A stretch of 64,000 bases of DNA from Cacajao melanocephalus. Taxonomy: Eukaryota; Chordata; Mammalia; Primates; Pitheciidae. The position numbers and the translations under genes are program-made. The stretch is taken from assembly GCA_963573385.1 (NCBI GenBank), contig CAUYLG010033066.1, positions 62,001 to 126,000 of the forward strand. Reading direction: 5' to 3'. Numbering within the stretch: position 1 is the stretch's first letter; the number at the start of each line of letters is the position of its first letter. The notes under the pieces are model-generated. The model was not told the DNA's origin and searched no databases. It worked only from the letters and a program-made list of their open reading frames with translations. Positions 13,862 to 28,234 of the stretch are shown piece after piece.

Positions 13862-14190
13862 ATATATCTGAACTCTTCACTTATTATTTCATTTTTTTCC
13901 ATTTCATTATGTAGGAGGCCAGCAATTTGATCTTCCAACTTAATGGTTTGTTCTTTTTTGATATATATTTTGCTATACTAGTCATCTGTTGAAATCCATA
14001 TTTCATCAATTACACTTTTCATATCCAGTTTTCTCTTTTATCACCTGGAAGGCATTCAAAAATTTTTATCCTTTCCTACTAATTTTGGCTCCTCTAATTG
14101 GGCTCCTCTCTTCTTTTAAAACAAATTAATCAAAGTGCTAAGATCCCTCAGATGCTTGTATTTTTTTCATGTGATTCCATCTTTTATTTC
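13862..14190 (-). mobile_element. Old L1 (L1M) fragment, minus strand
   Basis: 'catatttcatcaattacact', 'ttcatatccagttttctctt' and 'atgtgattccatcttttatt' resemble the reverse of the 5' part of old L1s. Weakly supported at its right edge. Confidence 0.45.
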
Positions 14191-14865
14191 CTTAACAATA
14201 TCAGCTGCCTGGCCCAGTGATATTTGGGTAGGGAAAGTGGAGAGGAACAATATCCCCGGCCTTGCATTTTATACCTCTGAGTGAATATGGGAACTTGTGG
14301 AATACTCTAGCTTTCCATTGGCACAATCCTTCCTTGTGCCCCAACCCCATTCCAAGTCAAGTAAATTGTCCTTTACAACTTAGAGACTCACAATCTCTCC
14401 ATTCCAGGCATTCTGGTGAACAGCCAGTCTTCATTGTAATTGCTCACTAATCGAGTCTAGAGGATAAATAAGAGAAGTACAAGGAAAGCAGTGCAAGTAA
14501 TGATCCACTAAGTGGAGGAAAGAAAAAATTTCCAACTTGAAATCTCTCCTCTAGTTTAGCTCTTACTAGTCACCTGTCTCTGGACTGCTCCCATTTTGGT
14601 TTGCAGTTGACTATTTCTGGTACCTTAGATTTGAGGGAGATAATCATTTTCTTATCATAAAAGGAACTGGATAGTAGAAAGCAACCACTTTGAAATGTAC
14701 AATGAAAAGAACTACTGACTTGAAATTTACAGATGAACCAATATTTTAATTTGACCCCTCCTGAACATAGGCAGAGCTAAGAGAAGAAAGAATAATGGTC
14801 AAAAGAAAATACCCCAACTCAGAAAAGAGTTAACAATCAATTATTAAGTCCCATTAATTCTACCC
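14191..14865. other. Unassigned sequence
   Basis: No recognisable repeat or gene. GC content is slightly higher than in its surroundings. Confidence 0.4.
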
Positions 14866-14869
14866 TTTA

Positions 14870-15390
14870 AACTGTATCTCCAATTCATTCACATGCTTTC
14901 ATCCCCATTGACTAGCCTAATTTGGTCCCCTATCATAGTTCACCTCAAATACGAGAAAGCCTCCTAATTCATCTGTTTTTCCTCTGATCTTCCTGTCCCG
15001 TCTACTTTCCATTTGTTTTCTATACTGCCACCAGTATGTTCTTTCCAATATGCAACTTTTATCATGTCACTCTTTTTTGTACAACATTTTAACAGCTTTC
15101 CTCTGTTCTGAAGTACAAACTCATTATTTTAGCATACAATGCCATTTATTATAGCCCCGTAGTTTTCTGCCTCTTCTACCTGTCCTTGTCCTCTTCACCT
15201 GTGCCACTCTGGATTTATTAGGCATCTTCAATTTATCATTCTCTTTCCTGTACTTCCGTATTTATGTTCCTCTTTTTCAACATTGGCTCCTTATTCACCT
15301 CCCCTGGAAATTTCCTACTCATGCTTGGGCTCAGTTTAGATACTGGAAGCATTCCATGATGAAACCAAGTACACTACCCCTCTAGAATAT
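14870..15390 (+). mobile_element. L2 LINE 3' region, plus strand
   Basis: 'tatgcaacttttatcatgtc', 'aacagctttcctctgttctg', 'gccatttattatagccccgt', 'tcctactcatgcttgggctc' and the following 'agtttagatactggaagcat' follow the L2 3' region: 'cttcaatggctccccat' type text, then 'ctcctactcatccttcaagg' type text. It is strongly diverged, so no protein remains. Confidence 0.75.
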
Positions 15391-17150
15391 TCATCAATGT
15401 GAAGCAAATTCATTTCCATTTCTTTTTCTCGATTCTTTTTCAAAGTATAAGATTAGTGAAGGCATATATCCCATGTACCTAGCATGTTGGTTGTAACATG
15501 TGTAGGTTATATGACTAAGTAAAAAAATGAAACAAACATCAACAAAACTGCATAAGAGAGCTACCATGCAATAAATATGCTGTGCTTGCTGTTTGTCTTT
15601 TATAAGAATGTGCTTCAGTGAATAAATAAGAAAAACTGATCCCAAGAAATTTCTTGATTAAAAAAAATAGACATTAAGTATTTATTCCCTATCAGTGGTG
15701 CATTGTGTTAACTTTTCTATTCACGGTTTTTCTTCTTTGGAATGTAGCACTTACATGTTTTACTCAACTGGAGCTTGTCTTTTATAGAGATGACTGTGAG
15801 GCTCATAAACATGGTTGAGTATCTCTGGAGGTTACTCCTAAAGTAGTTCACTTCCTAAGCCCCTGTCATCTCGGAGAGATAATTATTTGTATGATTTATG
15901 TGCTTGCAAAAAAACCTTTGTTCAACATAACCTCTTCCAATCACTTTTATTATGTAACTGTCAAAGTACCTTGAGATTTGGGATTTATCTCTGCCTGCAT
16001 GGATCCTCTTTTGGTTTACGTACAGGTCTGATAATTGATTTGATTTTTGATATATAGGTCAAAATGTTGCTTTTTTTTTCCTTGTATTAGTTCTGGACAA
16101 TTTTATGGATAATCTGAGTGATTTGGTTTAGATTGTTGAAAGATAAACTGCCTAGAATGTTCTGTTTTTAAAATGCCTAGCTTTTTACATTCTTAAAATA
16201 CGATTTAGACTTCCACCAAATTTGACGTAGAAAAAAAACGCATTAAAAATCTTAGTTGAAACATATTTATATAAAAATAGTTATTTGTATACATAAATGA
16301 TGTTCAAATAAAATACTGGATTTACATGTAATATTAAAAGATTAATACAAAGCATTGTGCTATTTTGAATAAGAAGTATTTAAAGTAATGTAACAATTCA
16401 TGCTCCTCAAAGAAAAAGAATCTTTGCTTTTATGGCTATTTTCCACCAAATAAAAGAAAATACCCCTAACAAATATTGTTCACAATACATTGTATTTCAA
16501 AGGAACAATAACAAGCCATTTGCAGTTTAGTTTTATGTGTATTATTACTCTTATTTGCTGCCGAAAGTATAAAAAGATGTTGGAAAATGCTATTAAAAAT
16601 AACCTTCCTTTATGTTTTATATTACCCATGTTGAGTTTGTTTTTAATTTTTGTTTTTGTTCTCTTTTCATTTGTAATTCCAGACAAAGTTGTGTTATTGT
16701 GTTGAGTATGATATTGCTTATAACAATCTTATGCATCAAGGCTATATACGGTCATACTATTCCACATACTTTAATTTAGTGGTTTGCTTTAAAGAAAGTT
16801 TTTTTGAAAAAAAAAACTTTGAAATGAAATCAAATAAAAAGAATATTTTAACATACTTCAATATTTAAATATAACAGTCTGTACCCCAGGGTGACATTAG
16901 TTTGCTAATGAACCTATGACATGTATATTAAGGAATTGCAAGGTTTTCCATTATATTCAAAGGTAACAAATAAAATGTCTTTGGCCATCACTTTCTCTGT
17001 TCAGATATTTACTGCAGAAGAGTATTTGGTATTCTTAATCATTATATCTTAAAGTATCGATATTTAATATTATGTATATTTCCTTTTTCTTATGTTTTTA
17101 AATTTAGATAAATAATTGATTTGTTTGTTGATAGGATGTAGACTCAAATA
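15391..17150. other. Unassigned AT-rich sequence
   Basis: Nothing recognised. A small hairpin of T and A runs sits at about 16795-16823. Confidence 0.4.
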
Positions 17151-17154
17151 ATAA

Positions 17155-17400
17155 GAGCCACCATTCATTAAGAGCCATGGGTAAGCCAGATGCTTTTTCT
17201 TAACATGATTTCTAAACCTCCTGTTTTCCTTCTGATAATGGATAATAGTGGTATATTAGTTTTACAAAGGAAGAGACTGAAATTTTAGTGAGGTTAAGTG
17301 ACCTTATTAGATTTAAGAGAGCTAGTAAGTAGCAGTACTATGGCAGGGAGAGCATTCTGATAATTTTTGGATTGATCCGGCTTCTTCCATTGAATAGTTC
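17155..17400 (-). mobile_element. MIR SINE, minus strand
   Basis: 'tacaaaggaagagactgaaa', 'gtgaggttaagtgacctta' and 'gagctagtaagtagcagtac' are the classic reversed MIR motif (fossil of 'gaggttaagtgacttgccc...agctagtaagtggcagag'). Confidence 0.85.
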
Positions 17401-17957
17401 TTATTTCTCTTAACTCAAGAGGTAATAATTAAGACTATTGTCAAAGGAAGAAAAACCATTTTTCATCACTAACTTAGCAAATGAGTCTAATCCTAACTAC
17501 TAATTGCTTGTTTTAAGAAACATATTCAATAATAGTTAATCTCAAGCTAGCTATTTTCCCAAATAATTTCAAACATTTATTTTTGCTAATCTAATTTTAC
17601 TGATTATTATTAAGGATTTCTATATTTTAGAATAGCTGTAACAATGTCTAATTCCTGAATCAAAAGAGAGCAGAATAACTTTAACACTAAGCATAGAGGT
17701 AAACTTACTATGGAGTTACATTTTTTATTGTTGGTTCTTAATAAATTATGCTTCTTTTATGGTTTTTCTGTCAACATTTTTTGAAATTACCATAGACATC
17801 TGTACATATATATATGCACTTATGATTAGTTGATTTCCCTTTTTTCTGAGCTACATACATAGAATACTTAAAAAATGTAAAAAAAAAAAAATTAAATTCC
17901 AAATCTTCGGAAAGAAAGCTAGGAAAAAAAAAAAGTCTTCTGTTGATGTTTGATAGT

Positions 17958-18370
17958 TGGTATAGTACATTGGTATTGCTAAAAAGACATACCTGAAGCT
18001 GGGTAATTTATAAAGTAAAAAGTGTATTTGGCTCACAATTCTGATGGCTGGAAAAGTTAAAAATTAGGCCTCTGCATCTGGTGAGAGCCTCGTGTTGCTT
18101 CCACTCATGGCGGAAGGTGAAGGGGAGCTAGCCTGTGCAGAGATCACTTGGCAAGAAAGGAAGCAAGAGAGAAACTGATAAGTTTGTTTCCAGGCTCTTT
18201 TTAACGGCCAGTTATCATGGGAATTAATTGGGTAAGAACTCACTCAGCTCCAAGGGAGGACATGAGTTATCCTCCCCCATGTCCCAAACTCCTTCCATTA
18301 GATTCCACCTCCTACTTTGGGATCAAATTTCAACCTGAGGTTTGGCAGGACAAACATTCAAACCATAGCA
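17958..18370 (-). mobile_element. MSTA-type solo LTR (ERVL-MaLR), minus strand
   Basis: 'acctgaagctgggtaattta' (17991-18010), 'tggctcacaattctgatggc', 'ccactcatggcggaaggtga', 'agagatcacttggcaagaaa' and 'attagattccacctcctact' are the reverse of MSTA/MSTB LTRs over the full length. No internal retroviral sequence is attached, so it is a solo LTR. The expected 5-base target duplication is not clear at the edges I chose. Confidence 0.9.
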
Positions 18371-19561
<1,191 letters not shown>

Positions 19562-20951
19562 TAATGTTTTTATACCTAACAAACTGTAAAGACAATACCA
19601 AAATATGCTAAAGAGCAAACTCCAACAATTCACAATAAATATCCCCTTCACAAATGCATCTAATCATAATAAAATGTTAATATATGATTCTGCCATCTAG
19701 AATCATACTCTGATGTTATATTGCAAATAGAGATAAAAATGACCACATTCTATTCTGTAATATGAATTTGTTAGGTAAGTAATACTCACCAATCAATGGC
19801 TTCACATTTACAAGGGAAAAAGGAGACTCCAGTCATATTTATGTGACAATAGAACTTTGACCTTTTCACTATTAGTTTTATTTAAGTTAACATTTTTATT
19901 TATAAGATATGCATGGATATCTCCTCTGTAAGTTTCGACCATCAGTTAGCTGGTAAGCTTTATCTTTGATTCCCTATACATTTTAGTTTATTCCTCCTCA
20001 CATACATACCAGAATTCAACACTGAATGCTAAGTGGCCCAGATTTCGCTAGCAGTCCTGTGATTGGATGTAATCAGCAGATAGCAGAACACAATTGTTCT
20101 CTGTATTACAGGCGTTCTTGGAAAAGTTCCCAGCATGTGTCATAGCCACTTTGTGCTCCCGTTCTCCTAATTCAGTTCAGCATTAAATGAGTTTGAAGAA
20201 GAGTCAGCTATGACTAGGTTAACTAGCCCCATCAAATGTGACAGAATTAGAATAGCAGGTCCCACCAAGGCGTGTTGTGGTGGCTCACATGGAGCATTGT
20301 GGTTGGAAAGTGCATAGGTGTTAGGACAGATTCAAATAATATCACTTCCAAGTAATTCAGTATGTAAGATTTCAACTACTTCATTTGTTAACTTTTATAA
20401 ATTTGTATTATTAATAATGTAATTATGCTATTTTATTAACTGTCTTTAAGAAGATCAAATTACAATGTTATTCTTAGAGGATCTCTGCATATGGGGCAGT
20501 GATACTAGTATATGAACATTTATAAGAGTTAGCCTATAAATATATTATAGGCTACAAGATATTTTGACTTGTCCTTCAGTTGAAATTTTAGTGTTGGCAG
20601 TCTAACAAAAACTAGAAGATCATTTATACCGCTACCTACAAACAAAAATCTGCCACTAGAACCAAGTAACTTTTTCAATTTGTCATCCTTTAGATTTTGG
20701 CTCCTTAAGAAGACCATCGTGTGTATATGGTATTCAATATAAACATATTTTCATTGCTCCATCATTGAAATAAATTTACCAACCAATCTTTAGAACTTGA
20801 AATAAATTCTTATGAGGCTGGAATGATATCATTTGTCTCCTTGGAATATTAACCAAGGAAAATATAACACCATGTGTTGTCATACCTAAATAAAAGAATG
20901 ATTCTGTCATTTCTACTGCCTACTATTCCTGGGTTAGAAAAAATCAGCACA
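19562..20951. other. Unassigned sequence
   Basis: No repeat family, RNA gene or coding region recognised. Confidence 0.4.
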
Positions 20952-20956
20952 ATGGG

Positions 20957-21299
20957 TGTATCAGTCCATTTTCACACTGCCAGTAAAGACATCCCAGAGA
21001 CTGAGTAATTTTTAAAGAAAAGGAGGTTTAAGTCAGGGTTCCAAGTGGCTGGGGAGGCCTCAAATCATGACGGAAGATGAAAGACACTTCTTACATGGCC
21101 GTAGCAAGAGAGAATGAAAGCCAAACAAAAGGGGTTTCCCCTCATAAAACCATCAGATCTCGTGAGACTTATGAAGAACAGTATGAAGGAAACCACCCCT
21201 TGATTCAATTATCTCCCACCAGGTCCCTCTCACAACACGTGGGAATTACGGGACCTGCAATTCAAGATGAGATTTGGGTGGGGACACAGCCAAACATCA
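20957..21299 (-). mobile_element. THE1 solo LTR (ERVL-MaLR), minus strand, with 5-bp TSD
   Basis: Reverse THE1 LTR from tgtatcagtccattttcaca to the terminal ccaaacatca. It includes 'ggctggggaggcctcaaatc', 'aaaaccatcagatctcgtga' and 'gatgagatttgggtggggac'. A perfect 5-base target duplication, atggg, occurs at 20952-20956 and 21300-21304, the size expected for this class. The complete ends with no internal region show recombination between the two LTRs of the original provirus. Confidence 0.97.
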
Positions 21300-21439
21300 A
21301 TGGGTAAAATGCATGTTTAAGAAGCTGAACAGTACAACTCCCAGGTATAGATATAACTCCTTAAAGACTTAATTCACTTCTGCAGTGAATGAGGCTTTAT
21401 AAATGTAGATAGTTGCTGTTTGGGGCATTTGACTCATGT

Positions 21440-21535
21440 ATTTCAACAAATATCTATAGATTGCCTAATATGTGCCAGGCATCAAATTGTAATGGTGCTA
21501 GACGGCAGAAGTAATGATTGCATCTTAGTAAAATC
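21440..21535 (-). mobile_element. L2 3' end, minus strand
   Basis: 'tttcaacaaatatctataga' and 'ttgcctaatatgtgccaggc' are the reversed L2 terminus. Confidence 0.6.
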
Positions 21536-22199
21536 AAGGAAATGGATTTAATGAAAATTATACCGTATACAGAAGAGTAATGAGGGAGTGTTCTTGAATT
21601 AGTGTTCAGTCCTAGCATTTAAAAAATATTGTAATGAATGTTTCCACATCCGTAATGTCTGTTAATGTGATGATGTACTATAGCTAAACAAAAAGAAACA
21701 TAGAAAGGCAACTAGAATTTAATGGGTTGTCAAAAATGATGATGTTTGTTTCTGGAATAATACAAGGTGTGACTATTATTTAAAAATGATTTCTAAAATA
21801 TGATTTTATGTCTTCTTTCAAAAAATAATTTTAGTTGAGAGTCCTCTAATATAAAAAACTTTCTCAGTAAAATATGCCAATCAGAAGGGACCTTGCCATT
21901 TCTTTCAATGGCCACTTTGAGAAGAATGAAGTCTGTGCAAATGAGGTAGTTGTCTATATTCTCAATAATACTCCCTTCAGCAGCTGGAGATCAGATCCTG
22001 AGCCACTGCTTTCAGAACCTCTGTCCAGTGATGCCTGCATATGATAAATGTATTGGCACATTTGATGTACCATAGTTTCTCTATTATTCTTTGAAATTCT
22101 TGATATGAGAAAGTCCCTTCTGTTTTCTGTGTTGCACATCAAATTTGAAGAACGCCTCACTTGCATTTTGTAATAGGAGAGCATCATATTGAGAACATA

Positions 22200-22610
22200 T
22201 TTTTTCTTAATCATTTGAGTGTATTTATCTTTTCTTATTTGCATATATTTATTTTAGCTACTTTGAAGACTTTGTAAGCTAAATCTAATATCTGGACCCA
22301 CTTGGAATCACCTTCTATTGAATATACTAGTATGGGTTTTACTTTCTTATTCCTTTGCCTGTCTACTAATTTTTGGTTGAAAACTGAGAATCATATATTA
22401 TACAATTTGGAGATTTCCAGCCTGAACACTCGTCTACAGAATGTTTAACTGGCAAGCATGTAGAGTTTTGTTCTGGTATTTCCTGCAGCTATAGATGTAG
22501 AAGTTGGACAGTGACCTTAGGTCAGAAAGCCACACTCAAGTAGAGTTTCCTTTGGATTTTCTCTACATTGGTTATTTTACAGTACCTTTAAATAGTTTAC
22601 CTATTTTATA
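22200..22610 (-). mobile_element. Old L1 (L1M) 5'-side fragment, minus strand
   Basis: 'gctactttgaagactttgta', 'atctaatatctggacccact', 'cctttgcctgtctactaatt' and 'tttggttgaaaactgagaat' match the reverse of the 5' part of old L1s. Edges are approximate, and part of 21950-22200 may belong to it. Confidence 0.65.
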
Positions 22611-23841
22611 ATGTTTTTCACGTTAGAATTGTTATTTGTGGAAGGTACATCCACCTTAGTTCTGTCATTGCAGAAATGTGTTCCTACTCTTTTGCTCTTA
22701 TCCATAGGTTTTTCTCTATTCATTGCATTTGGACACCAAAACATCAGTGGGGGTGGAAGTAAGAGGTTAACTCTTATTAGTAATATTGCTGTTTTCAGGA
22801 TTATCCCTCCATTCCAAAAGATATCTATATATTGAACCAAGCTGATTTCCCACAGTTTTTAGGATGAATTATTTCCCGAAATTACCATTGTTCTACAATA
22901 AACTCCTGGCAGGTGGATTGGCTTCTCCACTCTGTAAGATATGACAAATCTTAGAGGGAAACAAACCAAGGATTAAAGTCTGTTTGCCCTACTTCTAGAT
23001 AAAGTAAGCATTTTTAGATTTAATTGCTAGGTCCATGTTTCATATGTATATATATTTCATTTTTCTGAAAGAGAACTGAAATTTCTAGTTTGTTTTACTT
23101 TTGTCTGATACTCAAAATAAAAGTTTAAACTTGTGTAGTTAGTCATTGAATTAGTGAGTGACAGATCTAATTTCCTTTAATAAATACGCTTTTGGCTAAA
23201 AACTTTATATTGAAAAATGAAAGATTAAAACATTTTCTTTCTTTCTTTTTTAAATATGGGAAGATACACTGCTGCTTTGGTATTTCCAGAGAAAGAGAAG
23301 CACAAAAGATGCGGTTCTTGTGATTTTTCTGTTAGATCTCTATAGAGATTTTAAAAGGCAAATGTTAGGAATAAGAGCCCATGCCGAGGCAAGGGATCAT
23401 AAAGGACATGGCTGATTCCAGCCATACAGCAGCTGTGAAAGCATCATTTGTGCTGCAGATAATAGTGTAGATCGTTACACAGACATTTTAAACAGCACTA
23501 CCTATTATAATGAACACTGGATTTTTAAAAACAAATTGGTATAGGAGCTCTTTTACATCTCATGATCTATATAAACTTCATGACTTAGTTAATATCTCAA
23601 TGTGGATGAAATGACTGGATAAAATTATAATGTTGTACTATAGATTTTATTATATTACTATGTAAGATCTTTGATTTATTATGACAAACACAATGCTCTT
23701 TTCATATATTTTGTAATAATATTTTAGAAAATGCCATCACCTGCAAAGACAAATATTTTTCAGAACTTCGAGATGTTTTACACATTTTTAAAAACATAGC
23801 TTCAAGAAAAAACATTGGAATTGTCTCCTTTCACTTCCTAC

Positions 23842-23996
23842 CCTCACTTCCAAGGATAATGGTCACTGAGGTACAATGAGCTCTGTTCATACAGTTCAGG
23901 TTGAAACTCAAGTCGCAATGCACTGCAGGCTCTTCACAGGGTTGTAGCTCTTTGCACATTTTGATCTCTTCCATCACACAGTAGCAACTCTTACAG
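23842..23996 (-). other. Speculative cysteine-rich exon-like frame
   Basis: On the minus strand a pyrimidine-rich tract ending ctcccaactcag precedes a 155-base block that stays open in one frame, with a possible GT donor (gagg|gtagga) after it. The frame encodes 51 complete codons with eight cysteines, at codons 1, 4, 6, 14, 20, 27, 35 and 41, starting CKSCYCVMEEIKMC. An in-frame stop lies about 12 codons before the acceptor, and another lies just past the donor. I recognise no domain. The flanking sequence is non-repetitive to my eye. Most such frames are chance events, and no partner exon is visible. Confidence 0.12.
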
Positions 23997-25579
23997 CTGA
24001 GTTGGGAGAAGGTGAATTTGGGCTTTATCTAGCTTCCTGAGAAGCAAAATGGATAGCCTCAGAGGCTTTGGAGGTATGCTAAGGATAAGTATTAAACAGC
24101 AAACTTCATAAATCATCCCGTTTTAAAACTTAGTATAACCACTTCTAATAAGATATCCCACATGTGTATGCATAATACTTTCCTAAAAATTACAGTTCAG
24201 AAAACAGTATTCAACTTTCTAATAGATTTAACAGATCATGGAATTCTCTTTTCTGAAGAGGACTGTGGATCACCTGTACTATGGAATACATATACATATT
24301 TTTATATGCTGAATCCAAAGAGCTTTGAGTCCTCAAGAAGAATTAGTGAAAGGGAAATGTGCACTTTAGCATTTTGCTATGTTCCTTTGTTTCTAACCTA
24401 CTGATAATTTATTTAGACATGCACCATGAGCCCAAAAATCTCTAGCACGAGATATAATCTTATATTGTCATGGGTGCTCAAAAATAGGTGAGAATTAGTT
24501 CCACTGTTAGAGAAAATATCTGGATTCTTTCTGAAATACACATCAGCCTCCATCCTACTCCATAAGCCTCTGTTAGACTTAGATTTGTTATGAAAAAAAT
24601 GTCTAATTTTATAGTGTCTAAGCACCTGTAAACTCAAGTAGGTAAATTCTGTATTTTATATTTATAGGAATGTTGATTTTGAATGCTTAATAAACATTCT
24701 GAAAGTGAATAATTGGTTTTAACCATCAATTCCGTAAATAGTTCAAATCTTTTAACAGAAAGGTGGTAGAATAATAGTCTTATAGAATTTGCACATGTTG
24801 TTGGGTATGGTGAATAGCTGATTATTTTGTACCTGCAAGATATAAAAGAAATCACCATTATATGATGGAAATAAAACTACTAAAATATTACAGAAGCTCT
24901 TAGTGCATGGACAAAGCATCTGATATAGTGGAAAAATGTGATGCCTTATCGTCTTTGTTTTATTTCAGTTAAACATATTACTATCCTGAGTTTCTTGAAA
25001 ATGTGTTATTATTATTTACTTCCAAGTTCTAGGGAAGAAGAACAATTTTGTTTACTCCCAGGTGGTTCAAATTTGATTTGAACTCACAGCAGAGTTTACA
25101 CTGATGAATAGCTTTCCATTGAACATGAATAAATTGAGAAATTCAGACTAGTCAGCCACTTTTCCTTCATAATTTAAATTCCAGCGAAGAAGCATTTACC
25201 AAAAATAGAACACAAAGGGTTGTGCAGTTGATGAATTGCACCAGATGACTTGCTGAATTAATAAAACTATTAATGAACTAGACAGACACCAAAGCTGCTT
25301 TTTGGATATCTATGAAAATGATGTTTTAAGTAAACAAACAAAAAAAATCAGCATTGGCATCAAAAAAGAGCAAGTGCTTTGTTCGGTTAATATGCAGGAT
25401 AATATGATGTTAGACAGATTCAGGCTTTGAAACACACACTTTTTTTTTTCTCACAGTGTGAGTGGTTTTTAAAAATTTTTGACTCTCTTTATTGCTAGAC
25501 ATCTGTAACAATCAAAATTAAAAATTCAAACAGTATCATTCTCTATTAGAAAATGATCTATATTATGGATATATCTTTT

Positions 25580-25775
25580 TAAAACACAGTATATATGTAT
25601 GTACAGATATTTTAATATGTGGGTTTACATGTTTATATATTATGAATTATTTATATATGCATCCATGTATATATATCTAATATACATGTATGATATATAT
25701 TATATTTTATACATAAATATATATTTTATATATATGTTTATATGTTTATATAATACATAGGTTATTTTACATAAA
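25580..25775. repeat. AT-rich low-complexity tract
   Basis: Imperfect mixtures of tatata, tatgta and tttata over about 200 bases, with scattered single G and C. Confidence 0.8.
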
Positions 25776-27956
25776 ACATAGACCATGTCTGCATAGATCT
25801 ATAGATTGAAAATACATATTTATATATTTAAACATTCTTTAATTTTACAGCACTCATGCCTTTAAAAGTTTCCGATTTCTACAAATATGTAAACATGATA
25901 TTATATTCAGATGGATATAATTATTTAGGGGGTTTTTTTTAGAGAAAATATTTCCATAAGTAGTATAAATATTTCAGAAAAGTTTGGCTCTATAATAAAC
26001 ATTTAAATTTATCTTCTATTATTTTAATTCATTCATCAACTATTCCAGGTCTTATTATTGTAATGCTAAATTTGGTCACGATTTATTCTTAATTTGAAAG
26101 CACTCAGTCTTTTAAGACATTAATCTTTTACTATTTGGCAACTAAACAAAACATTTTACTAGCCATATTTTCATATATAAGAATAAGTCATTGTTATACA
26201 ATGAAGCTATTTATTTTCCATGCAGAACTAAATATTTTTCTACATTTGACGCTATTAAATTTTTTCAGTATCTGATTCTATCTTTTATCATATATATTTC
26301 ATTCTGTTTTAACTTAGAAATCTTACAAGTTAATAAGTTTTGGTGATTCTTAGTTGTGACTTCATGTTTACTTAAATTCGTGCCTTCAGACTCTCACTGA
26401 AGATAAAAATTTAGTCAAATGCTTTGAAAATCGCTCTTAGCAAATAAAAATCAAATGTTAGATGTAAAAGGATTAACTTGATGTTACTTCCATGCAAATA
26501 TAAGACATAATAGCCTGTTACTGGGTGGTAATCTTTAGAGTTATGTAAATAAAGCCTATAGGTTAGGACTGTTAGCTGCTGCACTGAGATTACTGAACTG
26601 TGTTTTGATTTCTGTAGACCACCAGACCCTGAGAATTTCTTTAGTTCTGAGATATTTCCTATGACTTCTAATTAAACATGTAATTCAGCCCTTCAAAGAT
26701 GAGGCAATTTTCTTCCTCATTCAATAAATTGCAATCATTTCTATTTTTAAAGTGTGTAATCTGATGGCCCTCTTGAAGCCGTTTAACTTAAGTGCTAAAA
26801 TAGATTTGTAGGTTTTGTGGAAATGAAACCTAAAGATATTATTATATCTGTTCTCTGTTCTGTATTTTATAATCCCTCAAGGTTATTACATATTAGGGCA
26901 GGTATTTTCATGCACTGAAATCCAGGTATCAATTGAACATTGTTTTTTAAATTGCATTTCCCACTTGAAAGGATAGTGATAATATTCTCTATCCTGTGCT
27001 TCAGGCCAAGTGATTTTTTTGAATTCTGTGTCTATGTGTATGTGTTAAAAATAGTTCATTGCCATATAGATTAAAATACATATTTATTTTGTTAATATTG
27101 TGAAAATAAGCTACAAAATATGAAATAAAAAGGACTATTCAAGTTATGAAAATGATAATACTCTAAAGGACCCTTCAAAAAGAATGTCAGTCGATTTTTT
27201 GTCTTATTGTTGAACAAACATATGACTTGGATATTTGGCATTAACCTGCACAAAAATAGCAATATCCAGGCACACTTGATTTTCCATATATTTCTGAAAA
27301 GGATTACCAAGAAGAATATTCTTTGAGAATATATTGTGCTTTGAGCTGTTGACCTTGATCAGCTCAAGTAAAAATTGTTGTTCTAACTTGCCTACCATTT
27401 GAAATATACTGAGTTGATTTTCAATCTTGTCTTTGACTCTATATATAGAATAAACTGATGGCTTGAATTTGGAAATAGCTTATGAGATGAAAAATATATT
27501 TTAGTATATAAAAATAGCAGCAACTTTAATGGAATTGTGGCTGATAGAGCTGTATCTATTCTAGTCAGCTTAGAAACTCACTCTCACTTTATAAAAGTGA
27601 ATCACATAAGAAGAAATTCTAACGCAAATATTTTAGAATTCTATAACAGTTAAAGGATGATTTTGTTTACATTTATTTCAAATGATGGCAAAAGTATTTC
27701 TAAGTTATATGTGGTAAATTTTCAAAGACCGTAATTAAAATCAAATTGAAAAAAAGGGTGGATTTGGGATCCATGAAAAAGAGAGCAATAGTAAAACTGG
27801 CCTTCATGAGAAATTTATATACTTGGTAAGTTAGAGAATATAATTAAAATTACTTTTTAATTAGGAAAATCAGAATTTACAAACAATGACAGTAGAGTAA
27901 AGGTTATTTAAATAAAAATAATCACATTTAAAGTTTATTTCATGGTTCCTTTTCTT

Positions 27957-28050
27957 ATTTCTTTTCCTTTCTTTCTGTGTTTTTCTCTTTCTTTCTCTAT
28001 AGAGAGATAGACATTTAGATAGCTAATAGATAGATAGATACAGATATAGA
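27957..28050. repeat. CTTT-rich and GATA-rich simple sequence
   Basis: A cttt/ctttt-type patch (about 27957-28000) is followed by gata/gacata units (about 28004-28050), containing the run atagatagatagata. Confidence 0.75.
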
Positions 28051-28234
28051 TTTGCATTATATATTTCTTTTGGAGCCGATGTAGTTGTTGACATTAATAC
28101 ATCTTGCTTACATTTGCTTCCCTGAAGTACTGGCTAATGAAAAAAAGAATAATAATATGCATGTGACAAAATCAAACAACCAAAAAATGTTTGTATGTAA
28201 GATTGCTTATTAAAGTAAAGCTATACAGTATTGA

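Larger units (their letters stand above)
22611..28230. other. Long unassigned AT-rich stretch
   Basis: No Alu, L1, LTR or DNA transposon is recognisable by eye over about 5.6 kb, which is unusual for this window. It holds an AT-rich low-complexity tract (25580-25775), a short CT/GATA-rich patch (27957-28050) and one open minus-strand frame rich in cysteine (near 23840-24000), described separately. Old, strongly diverged repeats may still be present. Confidence 0.4.
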
